From Burkholderiales bacterium (GTDB lineage Bacteria > Pseudomonadota > Gammaproteobacteria > Burkholderiales > Casimicrobiaceae), in contig JADLEZ010000447.1 in assembly GCA_020845855.1 (NCBI GenBank), positions 1 through 41,609 on the forward strand: a stretch of DNA of 41,609 bases. The letters are read 5' to 3'. Under the pieces are notes generated by a model. It did not search any database and was not told the DNA's origin. It saw only the letters and a list, made by a program, of their open reading frames with translations. Position numbers and translations under genes: made by a program. Below are positions 23,515-31,936 of this stretch, one piece after another. Each line of letters starts with the position of its first letter. Within the stretch, counting starts at the first letter, position 1.

Positions 23515-23752
23515 CCGACCGATCGTGACGCCCGAAATGTACGCCCGAATTTTCGAGGGCAACCCAACCGGCGAAGCGCTGCTCGAGGACCTGACGCGCC
23601 GCTTCGTGCGTCCGCCGGTGCTCGAGGGCGGGATCGACGGCATCCGTAAAAGCGACGTCCGCGCCGGATCGCGTGCGGTCATCGAGCACATCGTGAACCA
23701 GATCAACCTAGCGGGCGGCGTGCCGCCCATCGACGAGGAGCAGAGCGAATGA
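23507..23752 (+). CDS. Bbp19-like small phage protein
   Basis: 81 residues: TPEMYARIFEGNPTGEALLEDLTRRFVRPPVLEGGIDGIRKSDVRAGSRAVIEHIVNQIN. The YxxIFxGNPxGExxLxDLxxRF motif followed by a C-terminal helix resembles the small Bbp19-type proteins encoded near the scaffold in Bordetella phage BPP-1-like podoviruses. Function in that family is not established. Stop overlaps the scaffold start (ATGA). Confidence 0.65.
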   Translation: MSDRPIVTPEMYARIFEGNPTGEALLEDLTRRFVRPPVLEGGIDGIRKSDVRAGSRAVIEHIVNQINLAGGVPPIDEEQSE

Positions 23753-24549
23753 CCACCCCAGCACCTGGCACCGCACCCGTCCCCGGCAGCGAGCCGCCGC
23801 CACTGGCCGCGTCCGGTTCCGCGCTGAGCGGCGGCGCGGAGAGTCCGCACGACTGGCTTCCCGAGCGCTACCGCGTGGCGAAGGACGACAAGAGCCTGGA
23901 CGTCGAAGCCTCCGCGCGTAAGCTCGCCGGCGCCTACGGCGAGCTCGCGAAGCGCATGAAGGATGTCGGCCTGCCGCCCGAAACGCCCGACGCCTATGAC
24001 GTCAAGGAGCTGCCGGAGGGCTTGAACTTCGAGGAGCTCAAGAAGGACCCGAAGATGCAGACCTGGTTGAAGGGCGCGCATGCCAAGGGCATGACCAACG
24101 CCCAGATCCAGCACGTGCTCTCGGGCCTGGCAGACGTCGCGCTCGGCGATCGCGAACTCACTGCTGACGATTGCCTCGCGGAGCTGCGCAAGAGCTGGGC
24201 GAGCCCCGCGGACTTCAACCGCAACCAGGCCGCGGCGTATCGAGCGGCAACCCGGCTCGGCGAGCAGGTCGGCGTCACGTTCGCCGAGATCGAGTCCGCG
24301 GGGCTCGGCAACCACCCGCTCTTCATCCGGATCATGGCGAAGATCGGCGAGCACATGCGCGAGGACGGCGCGCCGAACGCGCCGGGCACGCCAGCCCCGC
24401 AGGACTGGCAGGGCCAGATCGATGCGATCCAGAAGCAGCTCGATGAATTGCCGAAGCACGATGGCCGGCGGCGCGAGCTCAACGACCAGAAGCTCAAGCT
24501 CTACGAGCAGAAATTCGGGACGAAACGCGCAGCTGCCTTTGCCGGCTGA
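23749..24549 (+). CDS. Capsid scaffolding/assembly protein
   Basis: 266 residues, acidic and helical, immediately before the capsid gene where podovirus scaffolds lie. A disordered Pro/Ala/Gly start, then HDWLPERYRVAKDDKSLDVEASARKLAGAYGELAKRMKDVGLPPETPDAYDV, a motif common to phage scaffold-like proteins, and a C-terminal basic helix (IDAIQKQLDELPKHDGRRRELNDQKLKLYEQKFG). It would direct capsid protein polymerisation and be absent from mature virions. Family identity is by position and architecture. Confidence 0.78.
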   Translation: MTTPAPGTAPVPGSEPPPLAASGSALSGGAESPHDWLPERYRVAKDDKSLDVEASARKLAGAYGELAKRMKDVGLPPETPDAYDVKELPEGLNFEELKKDPKMQTWLKGAHAKGMTNAQIQHVLSGLADVALGDRELTADDCLAELRKSWASPADFNRNQAAAYRAATRLGEQVGVTFAEIESAGLGNHPLFIRIMAKIGEHMREDGAPNAPGTPAPQDWQGQIDAIQKQLDELPKHDGRRRELNDQKLKLYEQKFGTKRAAAFAG

Positions 24550-24553
24550 GCAC

Positions 24554-24571
24554 TGGTCGGGACTTCGACCA
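24554..24571 (+). promoter_or_regulatory. Conserved 18-nt dyad, copy 2 (before the capsid gene)
   Basis: TGGTCGGGACTTCGACCA, identical to copy 1. It begins four bases after the scaffold stop and 170 bases before the capsid start codon. It is followed by a second, unrelated dyad. Confidence 0.6.
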
Positions 24572-24588
24572 CCTCCCTGAGCCACATT

Positions 24589-24615
24589 CCACGCCATCGG
24601 CCCCCGGTGGCGTGG
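24589..24615 (+). other. Second hairpin in the scaffold-capsid gap
   Basis: CCACGCCA and TGGCGTGG form an 8-bp stem around an 11-base loop (tcggcccccgg). The 191-base gap 24550-24740 holds only this, dyad copy 2 and the AGGAG of the capsid gene. It may attenuate transcription or protect the capsid mRNA. No T-run follows. Confidence 0.45.
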
Positions 24616-24740
24616 GGAACACCCGAGAGCCCGCTTCAGAGCCCGCCCGAGCCGGGGCGAGCGAGCGACATCCAGGCCGCGCGCGAGCGCGAACACCCTG
24701 ACAGGCACGACACGAGTCAACCCTTCCAGGAGCCATCGCC

Positions 24741-25604
24741 ATGTCGCAGCAGATCACAGAGGCCTTTGTCCAGGCCTTCGCCGCCAACTTCCGGCACGTC
24801 GCCCAGCAGAAGACGTCGCGTTTCGAGAACGCCGTGCTGCTCGAGCCGGGCATCGTCGGGACGTCCAAGTCCATCAACCGCCTGGGTCAGCGCACCGCGA
24901 CGCGGCGTCTTACCCGCCACGGCGACACGCCGATCAACGACCAGCCGCACAGCACGCGGTATCTGGATCTCTTCGATTGGGAAGACGGCGACATGCTGGA
25001 CGACCAGGACAAGATCCGCATGCTTACCGACCCGCAGAGCGACTACATCCAGGCTATGGTCGCCTCGCTGAACCGCGCCAAGGACGACGTCGTCATCGGC
25101 GCGCTCGGCGGCAACGCGCGCGCTACCGCGGGCAACATCGCGCTGCCCTCGGGCCAGAAGATCGCGGTGGGCGGCACCGGCCTCACCCGCGCGAAGCTGA
25201 TCAGCGCGCGCGCACTCTTCCGCCGCAATGAGGCGGACGGCGAGCAGGGCGAGGAACTCTTCCTGGCCTACCATGCGACCGGTCTCTCGGACCTGCTGTC
25301 CGACACCTCGCTGACCAACAGCGAGTACAACACGGTGCTCGACATGCAGGCCGGCCGCCCCGTCGGCAGTCTCTTCGGCTTCAAGCCGATCCCGAGCGAG
25401 CGGCAGTCGAAGGTGTCGAGCACTCGCTACATCTACGCCTGGGCGAAGAGCGGCGTTTCGCTCGGCTGGGGCGAGGACATCTTCACCCGCGTCGGCGAGG
25501 ACCCGGGCAAGGGCTTCAACACGCGCGTCTACGCCAAGATGTCCGTCGGCGCGGTGCGCATCGAGGAGGAGAAGGTCGTCGAGATCGCCTGCAACGATCC
25601 CTGA
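24741..25604 (+). CDS. Major capsid protein
   Basis: 287 residues from ATG 24741, AGGAG at suitable distance. QQITEAFVQAFAANFRHVAQQKTSRFENAVLLEPGIVGTSKSINRLGQ is the start seen in capsid proteins of BPP-1-like podoviruses; later LDLFDWEDGDMLDDQDKIRMLTDPQSDYIQAMVASLNRAKDDVVIGAL and ARALFRRNEADGEQGEELFLAYHATGLSDLLSD fit the HK97-fold spine and A domain. Follows the scaffold and precedes a cement-like gene. The long leader and the dedicated dyad suggest strong separate control of this abundant product. Confidence 0.88.
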   Translation: MSQQITEAFVQAFAANFRHVAQQKTSRFENAVLLEPGIVGTSKSINRLGQRTATRRLTRHGDTPINDQPHSTRYLDLFDWEDGDMLDDQDKIRMLTDPQSDYIQAMVASLNRAKDDVVIGALGGNARATAGNIALPSGQKIAVGGTGLTRAKLISARALFRRNEADGEQGEELFLAYHATGLSDLLSDTSLTNSEYNTVLDMQAGRPVGSLFGFKPIPSERQSKVSSTRYIYAWAKSGVSLGWGEDIFTRVGEDPGKGFNTRVYAKMSVGAVRIEEEKVVEIACNDP

Positions 25605-25646
25605 TCGCTGACTCTCAACCCCTGACCCTCTCAAGGAGAACTGAAC

Positions 25647-26117
25647 ATGGCCTCTCAAAATGCTTCCATCGCAGCCGCGCGCGCCGCGATCCCGCAGTCG
25701 CTCGTCCGTGGCAACCAGCAGGACGGCGAGCTGCGCGTCTTCTTCTCGACCGTGACCAACCCCGCGTCCGGCGGCGTCGCGGTCGGTGAGTACATCTCCT
25801 GGGGCCATCTGCCCCTGGGTGCGCGCGTCGTCGGCGGCTTCCTCACCTGCTCGGCGGGCGCGTCGAGCTCGACCCTGAACCTCGGCGATGCGGTGACGCC
25901 CGCGCGCTACCTCGCGGCCTCGGCTGTGAACGCGGCGGCGAACGTCGCGATCAACCCGCCCGCGACGTTCGCGAGCGGCGCCGCAGGCTTCGAGGTGAGC
26001 GTCGTGGCGCCGGGCCTCGCGACCGATCACAGCGAGATCCGCTCGGTGTGCGCCGGTGCGAACCTCGGTGCGAACCAGACGCTCACGCTCTATCTGCTGT
26101 ACGTTTGCAACAACTGA
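25647..26117 (+). CDS. Capsid cement/decoration-like protein (Bbp16-like)
   Basis: 156 residues, beta-rich and low in charge: NQQDGELRVFFSTVTNPASGGVAVGEYISWGHLPLGARVVGGFLTCSAGASSSTLNLGD... LGANQTLTLYLLYVCNN. Location after the capsid gene and a compact jelly-roll-like pattern fit the cement protein of BPP-1-type capsids. AAGGAGA lies ahead of ATG 25647. A probable terminator follows, so capsid and cement form a transcription block. Confidence 0.7.
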   Translation: MASQNASIAAARAAIPQSLVRGNQQDGELRVFFSTVTNPASGGVAVGEYISWGHLPLGARVVGGFLTCSAGASSSTLNLGDAVTPARYLAASAVNAAANVAINPPATFASGAAGFEVSVVAPGLATDHSEIRSVCAGANLGANQTLTLYLLYVCNN

Positions 26118-26153
26118 CAGCGACCACGGGGTGCCCTTTCCCCGTAACCTTCC

Positions 26154-26180
26154 AGGGGGCCTCACGGCCCCCTTTCTTCA
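26154..26180 (+). terminator. Probable intrinsic terminator after capsid-cement genes
   Basis: AGGGGGCC-TCAC-GGCCCCCT gives a perfect 8-bp GC stem with a 4-base loop followed by TTCTTC. A second, weaker stem (ACGGGG...CCCCGT, 26126-26145) precedes it. It would limit readthrough from the capsid block into the tail genes. Confidence 0.7.
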
Positions 26181-26192
26181 TGAGGACGGCGC

Positions 26193-26768
26193 ATGAGCTC
26201 GGCGGTCAATATCTGCTCCAACGCCCTCCTGATGCTCGGCGCGCAGCCGGTCGCCTCGCTGTCAGAAGCCAATGACCGGGCGCGTCTCGCATCGAACCTC
26301 TGGCCAGACTGCCGCGCCGCGCTTCTGCGCTCGCACTACTGGAATTGCCTGGTCGCTCGTGTGGTGCTGGCGGCCGACACGGTGGCGCCCGCGTTCGACT
26401 ACGCGTTCCAGTATTCGCTCCCCGGTGATTGGCTGCGCACGATCTCGGTGGGCGAGGAGGGCGCGGAACCAGACTACAAGCACGAGGGGCGGAAAGTCCT
26501 CTGCGACGAGTCGCCGCTGCGCCTGCGGTACGTACGCGACGTCACCGAGGGCGGGTGGGATTCGATGCTCGTCTGGGGCGCGACGCTCGCCATGAAGTCC
26601 GCCATGGCCTACGCGATCACCCAGAGCGCGAGCGTGCGCGACAGCGCGCTGCAGGAACTTGCGAGCTACCTGAGGCAGTGCCGCGCGATCGACGGCCAGG
26701 ACGATCCTGCGCAGACGTTCGGGGACTTCCGGCTGCTCGCGAGCCGCTACACCTCGGGCGGCTGGTGA
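26193..26768 (+). CDS. Tail tubular protein A (T7 gp11-like adaptor)
   Basis: 191 residues. SAVNICSNALLMLGAQPVASLSEANDRARLASNLWPDCRAALLRSHYWNCLVARVVLA is the characteristic start of the gp11-type adaptor, followed by YAFQYSLPGDWLRTISV and a C-terminal helix (ALQELASYLRQCRAIDGQDDP). A ring of copies joins the portal to the nozzle of a short tail. Starts after the terminator with GAGG eight bases ahead of ATG. Confidence 0.9.
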   Translation: MSSAVNICSNALLMLGAQPVASLSEANDRARLASNLWPDCRAALLRSHYWNCLVARVVLAADTVAPAFDYAFQYSLPGDWLRTISVGEEGAEPDYKHEGRKVLCDESPLRLRYVRDVTEGGWDSMLVWGATLAMKSAMAYAITQSASVRDSALQELASYLRQCRAIDGQDDPAQTFGDFRLLASRYTSGGW

Positions 26769-26771
26769 GCG

Positions 26772-28934
26772 ATGCCGCGCGTCACCACGCTGCAGACCAA
26801 CTTCACGGCGGGCGAGCTCTCGCCGCGGCTCTTCGGTCGCACCGACGTCGAGGCGTACCAGAATGGCGCGGCGGCGCTGGAGAACGTCCTGCCGCTGTTG
26901 CACGGCGGTGTCCGTCGACGCGGCGGCTTCCTGCGAATCGAGGCGTCCAAGGACAGCTCGAAGCGCTCGCGGGTGATCCCGTTCGTGTTTTCGACCTCGG
27001 AGGCGTACCTGCTCGAGCTTGGCCATCAGTACCTGCGCTTCTACAAGGACGGCGCGCGGCTTGGCGCACCCTACGAGATTGCGACTCCCTGGACCGAGGC
27101 GCAGCTCGAGCAGGTGGCCTATGTGCAGGGCGCGGACACGATGTTCCTCTGTCATCCCGCGCACCCCACGCGTCGTCTGCGCCGCTACGGCGACACGCAC
27201 TGGTCGCTCGATGCGATCCCATTCGAGATCGAGCCGCACGACGAGATTGGGCACAGCTTCTCGGTCGCGCTGACCCTGTCGGATGCCACGGTCGGCAGCG
27301 CTCGCACTGCGACCGCGGCAGCCGGGATTTTCCTCGCGGGCGACGTGGGCCGCTCGATCACCTACCAGGGCGGGGTGCTGAAGATCACCTCGGTCGGCTC
27401 CTCGACCGTCGCGACCGGTGATGTCTCGGTCGCCTTCCTGGGTACCGCGATCCCGGCTGATCTCTGGACGCTCGAGGGCTCGCCGCAGGATGCGGTCACG
27501 CCCAGCGCGAAGGATCCGATGGAGGCGGCCTGCACACTCACGACAACCTTGGCCTGCTGGCGCGCAAGTGACGTCGGCAAACTCGTGCGCATCAACGGCG
27601 GCCTCGTCAAGATCGACGCCTACGCGAGCGCGACCAGCGTCTCGGGCAAGATCAAACAGGTCCTTTCCGCGACCGTTGCTGCACCCGCGAACTCCTGGAC
27701 GCTCGAGGCATCGGTCTGGTCGGCGGCCAACGGCTACCCTTCCGCCTGCACGCTCTACCAGCAGCGACTGATCCTCGGGGCGTCCCCGGCGTTCCCGCAG
27801 ACGGTCTGGGGCTCCTCCGTGGGCACCTATCTCGACTTCATGCTCGGCAGCTCCGACTCCGACGGCCTCAGCTACACGCTCGCCTCGGACGAGATCAACC
27901 CGATCCGGCACTTCGCGAGCGGTCGGCTGCTCTTCGCGCTGACCTACGGCGCCGAGTTCTCGATCAAAGGGGGCGTCGAGAAGCCGATCACCCCGACCAA
28001 CGTCCAGGTCGACAACCAGACGGGCTACGGTGCTGCAGGCGTGCGGCCGGTGCGCGCGGGAAAGGATGTGGTCTTCGTGCAGCGCTCGGGCCTGAAGGTG
28101 CGCCGGTTGAGCTACGAGGCGTCCGACGAGGACTTCGACGCCGAGGACTTGGCCGTGCTCTCGGAGCACATCACCGGTCCGGGCGTCGTGGATCTCGCTT
28201 GGCAACAGGAGCCGGAGCCCACGCTCTGGTGCCTGCGTGCCGACGGTGTGCTCGCGTCGCTGTCGCTGTCCCAGAAGCAGGGCGTCGCGGCCTGGGCACG
28301 CCAGATGACCGACGGCGTGGTCGAGTCGATCGCGCGCATCCCGGTCGCCGGCGGCGAGCAGCTCTGGGCGATCGTGCGCCGCAGCCTCGGAGGCGCCACG
28401 GTACGCCACATCGAGCGCCTCGACCCCGCGATCGGTACCGACTGCGCGCTGGTGCAGACGGCCGCAGCGCCGGGGCTCTCGACTTGGTCGGGCCTCGCGC
28501 ACCTCGAGGGCGAGGAAGTCGACGTCGTGGCGGACGGGGCGTACATGGGCCGCTTCACAGTCGTCGGCGGATCGATCACCTTACCGCGCCCCGCGCTCAA
28601 GATCGAAGCCGGCCTGCCGTTCACCGCTCGCGTCAAGCTCCTGACGCCCGAGCTGCAGACTGGCCTCGGATCCGCCCAGGGAAACAGCATGCGCACCGGC
28701 GAGCTCACGCTGCGCCTCCTCGAGACCTATGCGGCGAAGGTGAATGGGCAGGAGGTGGCGCTGCGGCAGTTCGGCGCTGATCTGCTCGATGATCCTCCGC
28801 CGGCGTTTACGGGCGTGAAGCGCATCGAGCTGCTCGGCTGGGGCCGCGGAAGTTCCGACATCGAGATCACGAGCGAGGTGCCGCTGCCGTTTCACCTGCT
28901 CGCGGCCGTACGCAAGTTCACGGTCAACGACTGA
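26772..28934 (+). CDS. Tail nozzle protein (tail tubular protein B-like)
   Basis: 720 residues. The start TLQTNFTAGELSPRLFGRTDVEAYQNGAAALENVLPLLHGGVRRRGGFLRI is the hallmark of the large nozzle-type tail proteins of short-tailed phages. Later VWGSSVGTYLDFMLGSSDSDGLSYTLASDEINPIRHFASGRLLFALTYGAEFSIKGG and EELDVVADGAYMGRFTV-like segments are beta-propeller-like. It forms the distal DNA channel together with the adaptor. Three bases separate it from gene 26193-26768; its stop overlaps the next ATG (TGATG). Confidence 0.9.
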   Translation: MPRVTTLQTNFTAGELSPRLFGRTDVEAYQNGAAALENVLPLLHGGVRRRGGFLRIEASKDSSKRSRVIPFVFSTSEAYLLELGHQYLRFYKDGARLGAPYEIATPWTEAQLEQVAYVQGADTMFLCHPAHPTRRLRRYGDTHWSLDAIPFEIEPHDEIGHSFSVALTLSDATVGSARTATAAAGIFLAGDVGRSITYQGGVLKITSVGSSTVATGDVSVAFLGTAIPADLWTLEGSPQDAVTPSAKDPMEAACTLTTTLACWRASDVGKLVRINGGLVKIDAYASATSVSGKIKQVLSATVAAPANSWTLEASVWSAANGYPSACTLYQQRLILGASPAFPQTVWGSSVGTYLDFMLGSSDSDGLSYTLASDEINPIRHFASGRLLFALTYGAEFSIKGGVEKPITPTNVQVDNQTGYGAAGVRPVRAGKDVVFVQRSGLKVRRLSYEASDEDFDAEDLAVLSEHITGPGVVDLAWQQEPEPTLWCLRADGVLASLSLSQKQGVAAWARQMTDGVVESIARIPVAGGEQLWAIVRRSLGGATVRHIERLDPAIGTDCALVQTAAAPGLSTWSGLAHLEGEEVDVVADGAYMGRFTVVGGSITLPRPALKIEAGLPFTARVKLLTPELQTGLGSAQGNSMRTGELTLRLLETYAAKVNGQEVALRQFGADLLDDPPPAFTGVKRIELLGWGRGSSDIEITSEVPLPFHLLAAVRKFTVND

Positions 28935-29392
28935 TGCACATCCGTCCGGCAAGGTACGACGATATCCCGCGCATCGTCGCGCTCGGCGCGCTGATGGCCG
29001 CGGAGAGCCCGCGCTGGTCGCGCCTCGCGTATAGCCGCGAGAAAGTGCGCGCGCTCGCTTACGAGCTCGTCGGCTCGGCGCAGGGATATCTGTACGTGGC
29101 GGAAGATCAGCACCTCGAGGTCGTCGGCTTCATGGCCGCGATGTGCCAGGAGCACTGGTGCAGCGAGGATCTCGTGATCGCCGAGCTTGCGCTCTACGTG
29201 GAGCCCGCGCGCCGCGGCAGTAGCGCGGCCGCGCGTCTGTTGCAGAGCTTCAAGGTCTGGGCGGTTCGCCGCGGCGCGCGCATGATCCTCGCCGGCTGCT
29301 CGACGGGCATCGGCGACGAACGGGCCGCGCGGCTCTACGAGAAGGTCGGTTTCCGCCGAGCCTCGATCGGCCTGGAGTTGCAGCATGTGTGA
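28934..29392 (+). CDS. GNAT-family N-acetyltransferase
   Basis: 152 residues. MHIRPARYDDIPRIVALGALMAAESP opens a GNAT fold; the acetyl-CoA loop is ELALYVEPARRGSSAAARLLQSF (R/Q-x-x-G-x-G/A type, about 95-117), then GDERAARLYEKVGFRRASIGLEL. Located between nozzle and ejection proteins, coupled to both. GNAT genes here are seen in related podoviruses; targets are unknown and could be phage structural or host proteins. The RGSSA loop departs from the usual RGxGxG/A but keeps the small residues. Confidence 0.82.
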   Translation: MHIRPARYDDIPRIVALGALMAAESPRWSRLAYSREKVRALAYELVGSAQGYLYVAEDQHLEVVGFMAAMCQEHWCSEDLVIAELALYVEPARRGSSAAARLLQSFKVWAVRRGARMILAGCSTGIGDERAARLYEKVGFRRASIGLELQHV

Positions 29393-29795
29393 TCCCGTGA
29401 CCCTGTTGGTCGCTTCGACGGCGGTGAAAGCGACCGGCAGCGTGCTCGCCGGCAAAGCGCAGAAGCGCGGCGCCTACGATGAAGCGGCCGGTCTGCAGGA
29501 TGAGGCGCGCGCGCAGGCGAAGGTGATCCGGCGCCAGGCTGCGGAGTCGCGCTCCCGTGCCACCGCGAACTACGCCGCGTCGGGCGTGGACGTTTCCGAA
29601 GGCACGCCCCTCATCATCGAGCGGGTCATCACCGAACGCTCGGAGCAGGACGTCGGCAACACGCTGCTGACCGCCGATCGGCGCGCCGCGGCGCTGCGCA
29701 AGGGTGGCAAGGCCGCCCAGGCCGCGGGCTACATCAGCGCCGCCGGCAGCGCGCTGCAGACCGGCGGCAGCATCGCGCAGGGGGGCTGGAAGTGA
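29385..29795 (+). CDS. Internal virion protein, small (gp14-like)
   Basis: 136 residues. Starts MCDPVTLLVASTAVKATGSVLAGKAQKRGAYDEAAGLQDEARAQAKVIRRQAAESRSRATANYAASGVDVSEGTPL, a pattern of hydrophobic start, coiled middle and GVDVSEGTP turn typical of podovirus internal core proteins ejected with DNA. Ends in Gly/Ala-rich helices. Overlaps the GNAT gene by eight bases and the next gene by four. Confidence 0.78.
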   Translation: MCDPVTLLVASTAVKATGSVLAGKAQKRGAYDEAAGLQDEARAQAKVIRRQAAESRSRATANYAASGVDVSEGTPLIIERVITERSEQDVGNTLLTADRRAAALRKGGKAAQAAGYISAAGSALQTGGSIAQGGWK

Positions 29796-31936
29796 AGATC
29801 CCGCTCGGAGACTTCGGCAACGTCGTCGGCGAGGGTCGGCGCGGCGCGGATACCTCGGCGATCGGCCGCGCGGTCCAGGGCCTCGGCGATACCGGCCAGG
29901 CGATCGCGGTCGAGATGCAGCGGGAACGTCAGCGCCTCGCTTCCGAGGAGCAGCAGGAGCGGCGCGCGATGGCGCGCGCGCAGGCCGACAACGCAGCGCT
30001 CGACTACGAGCTCGAGGTGAAGCGGCGGGAAGCGGGTGCCGCTGAGGATCTGACCACGGGCGACCTCGACCCCGACCGGGCCGTCCGCCGATTCGACGAC
30101 GAGATCGCGCAGATCCAGGAGCCCGAGATCGAGCATCTCGACCCGATCGCGCGTGAGAGTCTCGGCCGCGCACGCCGCCGCATCGCGGCGGCGGGTCGCA
30201 TGAAAGTCGAGGGCGTCGCGACCGCCGCACGCCGGCGCGCCTACCAGTCGCAGTTCGCCACCGCCCTCGACACGCTCGGTAAGCAGGCGGGTCTGCCGGG
30301 GGCCGACATCGAGGCGATCAACGCCCGCGCGGAGGCCTACCGCGACCTAGGCCGCCAGGCGGGGCTGCCGCCCGATCAGCTCGGCCGGGCCCTCCAGGAC
30401 TTCAAGGACCGCAACTGGCTGAACCACGCTCAGTCCCGGTCGATGGCCGCGAGGAACTCACTCCCGCAGCTCGAGGCGCTCGCCAAGGACCTCACTGCAG
30501 CCGACGGCTACTATGCGAGCCGCCTCGACACCGACCGCCGCAATGCGCTCCTGCGCGGCGTGCAGGCCGACCAGGACCAGCTGCGGATCCGGATCGAGAA
30601 CCAGGCGCTGAGGGTCGAGGCGCGCGCTGAGCGGGCACTGGCGGCCATCGACCGGCAGATCGCCAGCGGCGTGCCGGCGACGCCGCAGATGTGGGCCGCT
30701 TGGCAAGCCCAGGTCGCTGGCTCTCAACTAACGGGCGAGTTCCGGCAGCGCCTGGACGACGAGGCCGAAATCCAGCGGGTGCTGCGCTCGCCGGTCGATC
30801 AGCAGCTGCGCCTGGTCCAGGAGCGCGAGGCCAAGCTGACTCGGGACGGCGGCTCGATCGCTGAGGCCGCGAACGTGGCGCGACTGCGCAGGGCGGTCGA
30901 CGCCTCGGTCCAGAAGCTGCACGAGGCGCCGCTGTCGTTCGCCGAAGAGCGCCTGGGCGTCGAGAACCAGCCGATCGATCTCTCTCGGCTGCTCGAGCCG
31001 GGCGGCGCGAGCCAGGTTGCGGCGCTGCTCGGCGAGCGCGCGGCGACCATCGACTCGCTGCGCAAGCAGTTCGGCGGATCGGTGCCGCTGCGACCGCTGC
31101 TGCCGCAGGAGTCGCAGACCCTCGCCTCGACGCTCGAGAGCGCGAGCCCCGCCCAGGCGTCGCAGTTCTACGCGGCGCTGCGCCACGCGGCGGGCGACGA
31201 CACGGTGTTTCGCGGCGCGATGCAGCAGATCGCGCCGGATTCGCCGATCAAGGCGCTTGCGGGCGTGCTCTCCTCGAAGCAACGCGCCCTCACGCTCGAG
31301 CGCAACTGGATCGCGGACGACGTCGTCGCCTCGAGCCGTGATGTCGCGGTGACGCTCCTGCAGGGCGAGCGCCTGCTCAATCGTAGCGAGGGCGACAAGA
31401 CCGCGGACGGCAAGGCCCAGCCGAAGCTGTTCCTGCCCGAGACGACGACCTTGCAGGCGAGCTTCCAGGCCGAGGTGGGACGGGCGTTCGCCGGCCGACC
31501 CGGCGCCGCCGAACTCGCCTTCCAGGCCGTCCAAGCCTACTACGTCGGCAAGGCCGCGCAGACCGGGCGGCTTGCGAGCAGCAACAGCGACATCGACTTG
31601 GGACTCGTGCGCGAGTCGGTACGCGCCACCCTCGGCACCGTGGTCACCTACAACGGCAACGACGAGGTGATCGCACCCTGGGGCATGGACGCTGGCGAGT
31701 TCGAGGATCGTGTCGAGACCGCCATCCGCATCGAGGCGAAGCGGCGCAATCTCCCGTGGCAGGCCGAGACCCACAGCAGGTCGGTCGGGCTCGTGAACGG
31801 CAGCCGCGACGGCGAGTACACAGTCACGGTCGGTCGCCGGCTGGTGCTCGACGATCAGGGCCAGCCCGTGACGATCAACGTGCACTCCAACGATCCAGGC
31901 GAGCGATCCGGTGCGATTGCGCGAGGCAGCCGATGA
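29792..31936 (+). CDS. Internal virion/ejection protein, large helical (gp15-like)
   Basis: 714 residues from GTG 29792. Almost wholly helical: ETMQRERQRLASEEQQERRAMARAQADNAALDYELEVKRRE in the first 80 residues and long coiled segments after. The C-terminal 90 residues (TAIRIEAKRRNLPWQ... YTVTVGRRLVLDDQGQPVTINV) are beta-rich. Size and position between gp14-like and two further ejection-type proteins fit the DNA-ejection channel proteins of T7-like phages. Sequence families here diverge strongly, so the gp15 label is by order and architecture. Confidence 0.72.
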   Translation: MKIPLGDFGNVVGEGRRGADTSAIGRAVQGLGDTGQAIAVEMQRERQRLASEEQQERRAMARAQADNAALDYELEVKRREAGAAEDLTTGDLDPDRAVRRFDDEIAQIQEPEIEHLDPIARESLGRARRRIAAAGRMKVEGVATAARRRAYQSQFATALDTLGKQAGLPGADIEAINARAEAYRDLGRQAGLPPDQLGRALQDFKDRNWLNHAQSRSMAARNSLPQLEALAKDLTAADGYYASRLDTDRRNALLRGVQADQDQLRIRIENQALRVEARAERALAAIDRQIASGVPATPQMWAAWQAQVAGSQLTGEFRQRLDDEAEIQRVLRSPVDQQLRLVQEREAKLTRDGGSIAEAANVARLRRAVDASVQKLHEAPLSFAEERLGVENQPIDLSRLLEPGGASQVAALLGERAATIDSLRKQFGGSVPLRPLLPQESQTLASTLESASPAQASQFYAALRHAAGDDTVFRGAMQQIAPDSPIKALAGVLSSKQRALTLERNWIADDVVASSRDVAVTLLQGERLLNRSEGDKTADGKAQPKLFLPETTTLQASFQAEVGRAFAGRPGAAELAFQAVQAYYVGKAAQTGRLASSNSDIDLGLVRESVRATLGTVVTYNGNDEVIAPWGMDAGEFEDRVETAIRIEAKRRNLPWQAETHSRSVGLVNGSRDGEYTVTVGRRLVLDDQGQPVTINVHSNDPGERSGAIARGSR

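Noticed and set aside
26262-28502. 746-residue minus-strand ORF
   Set aside because: It mirrors the nozzle and tail tube genes exactly; high GC leaves long antisense frames open. Composition is His/Arg/Asp-rich with no recognisable domain.
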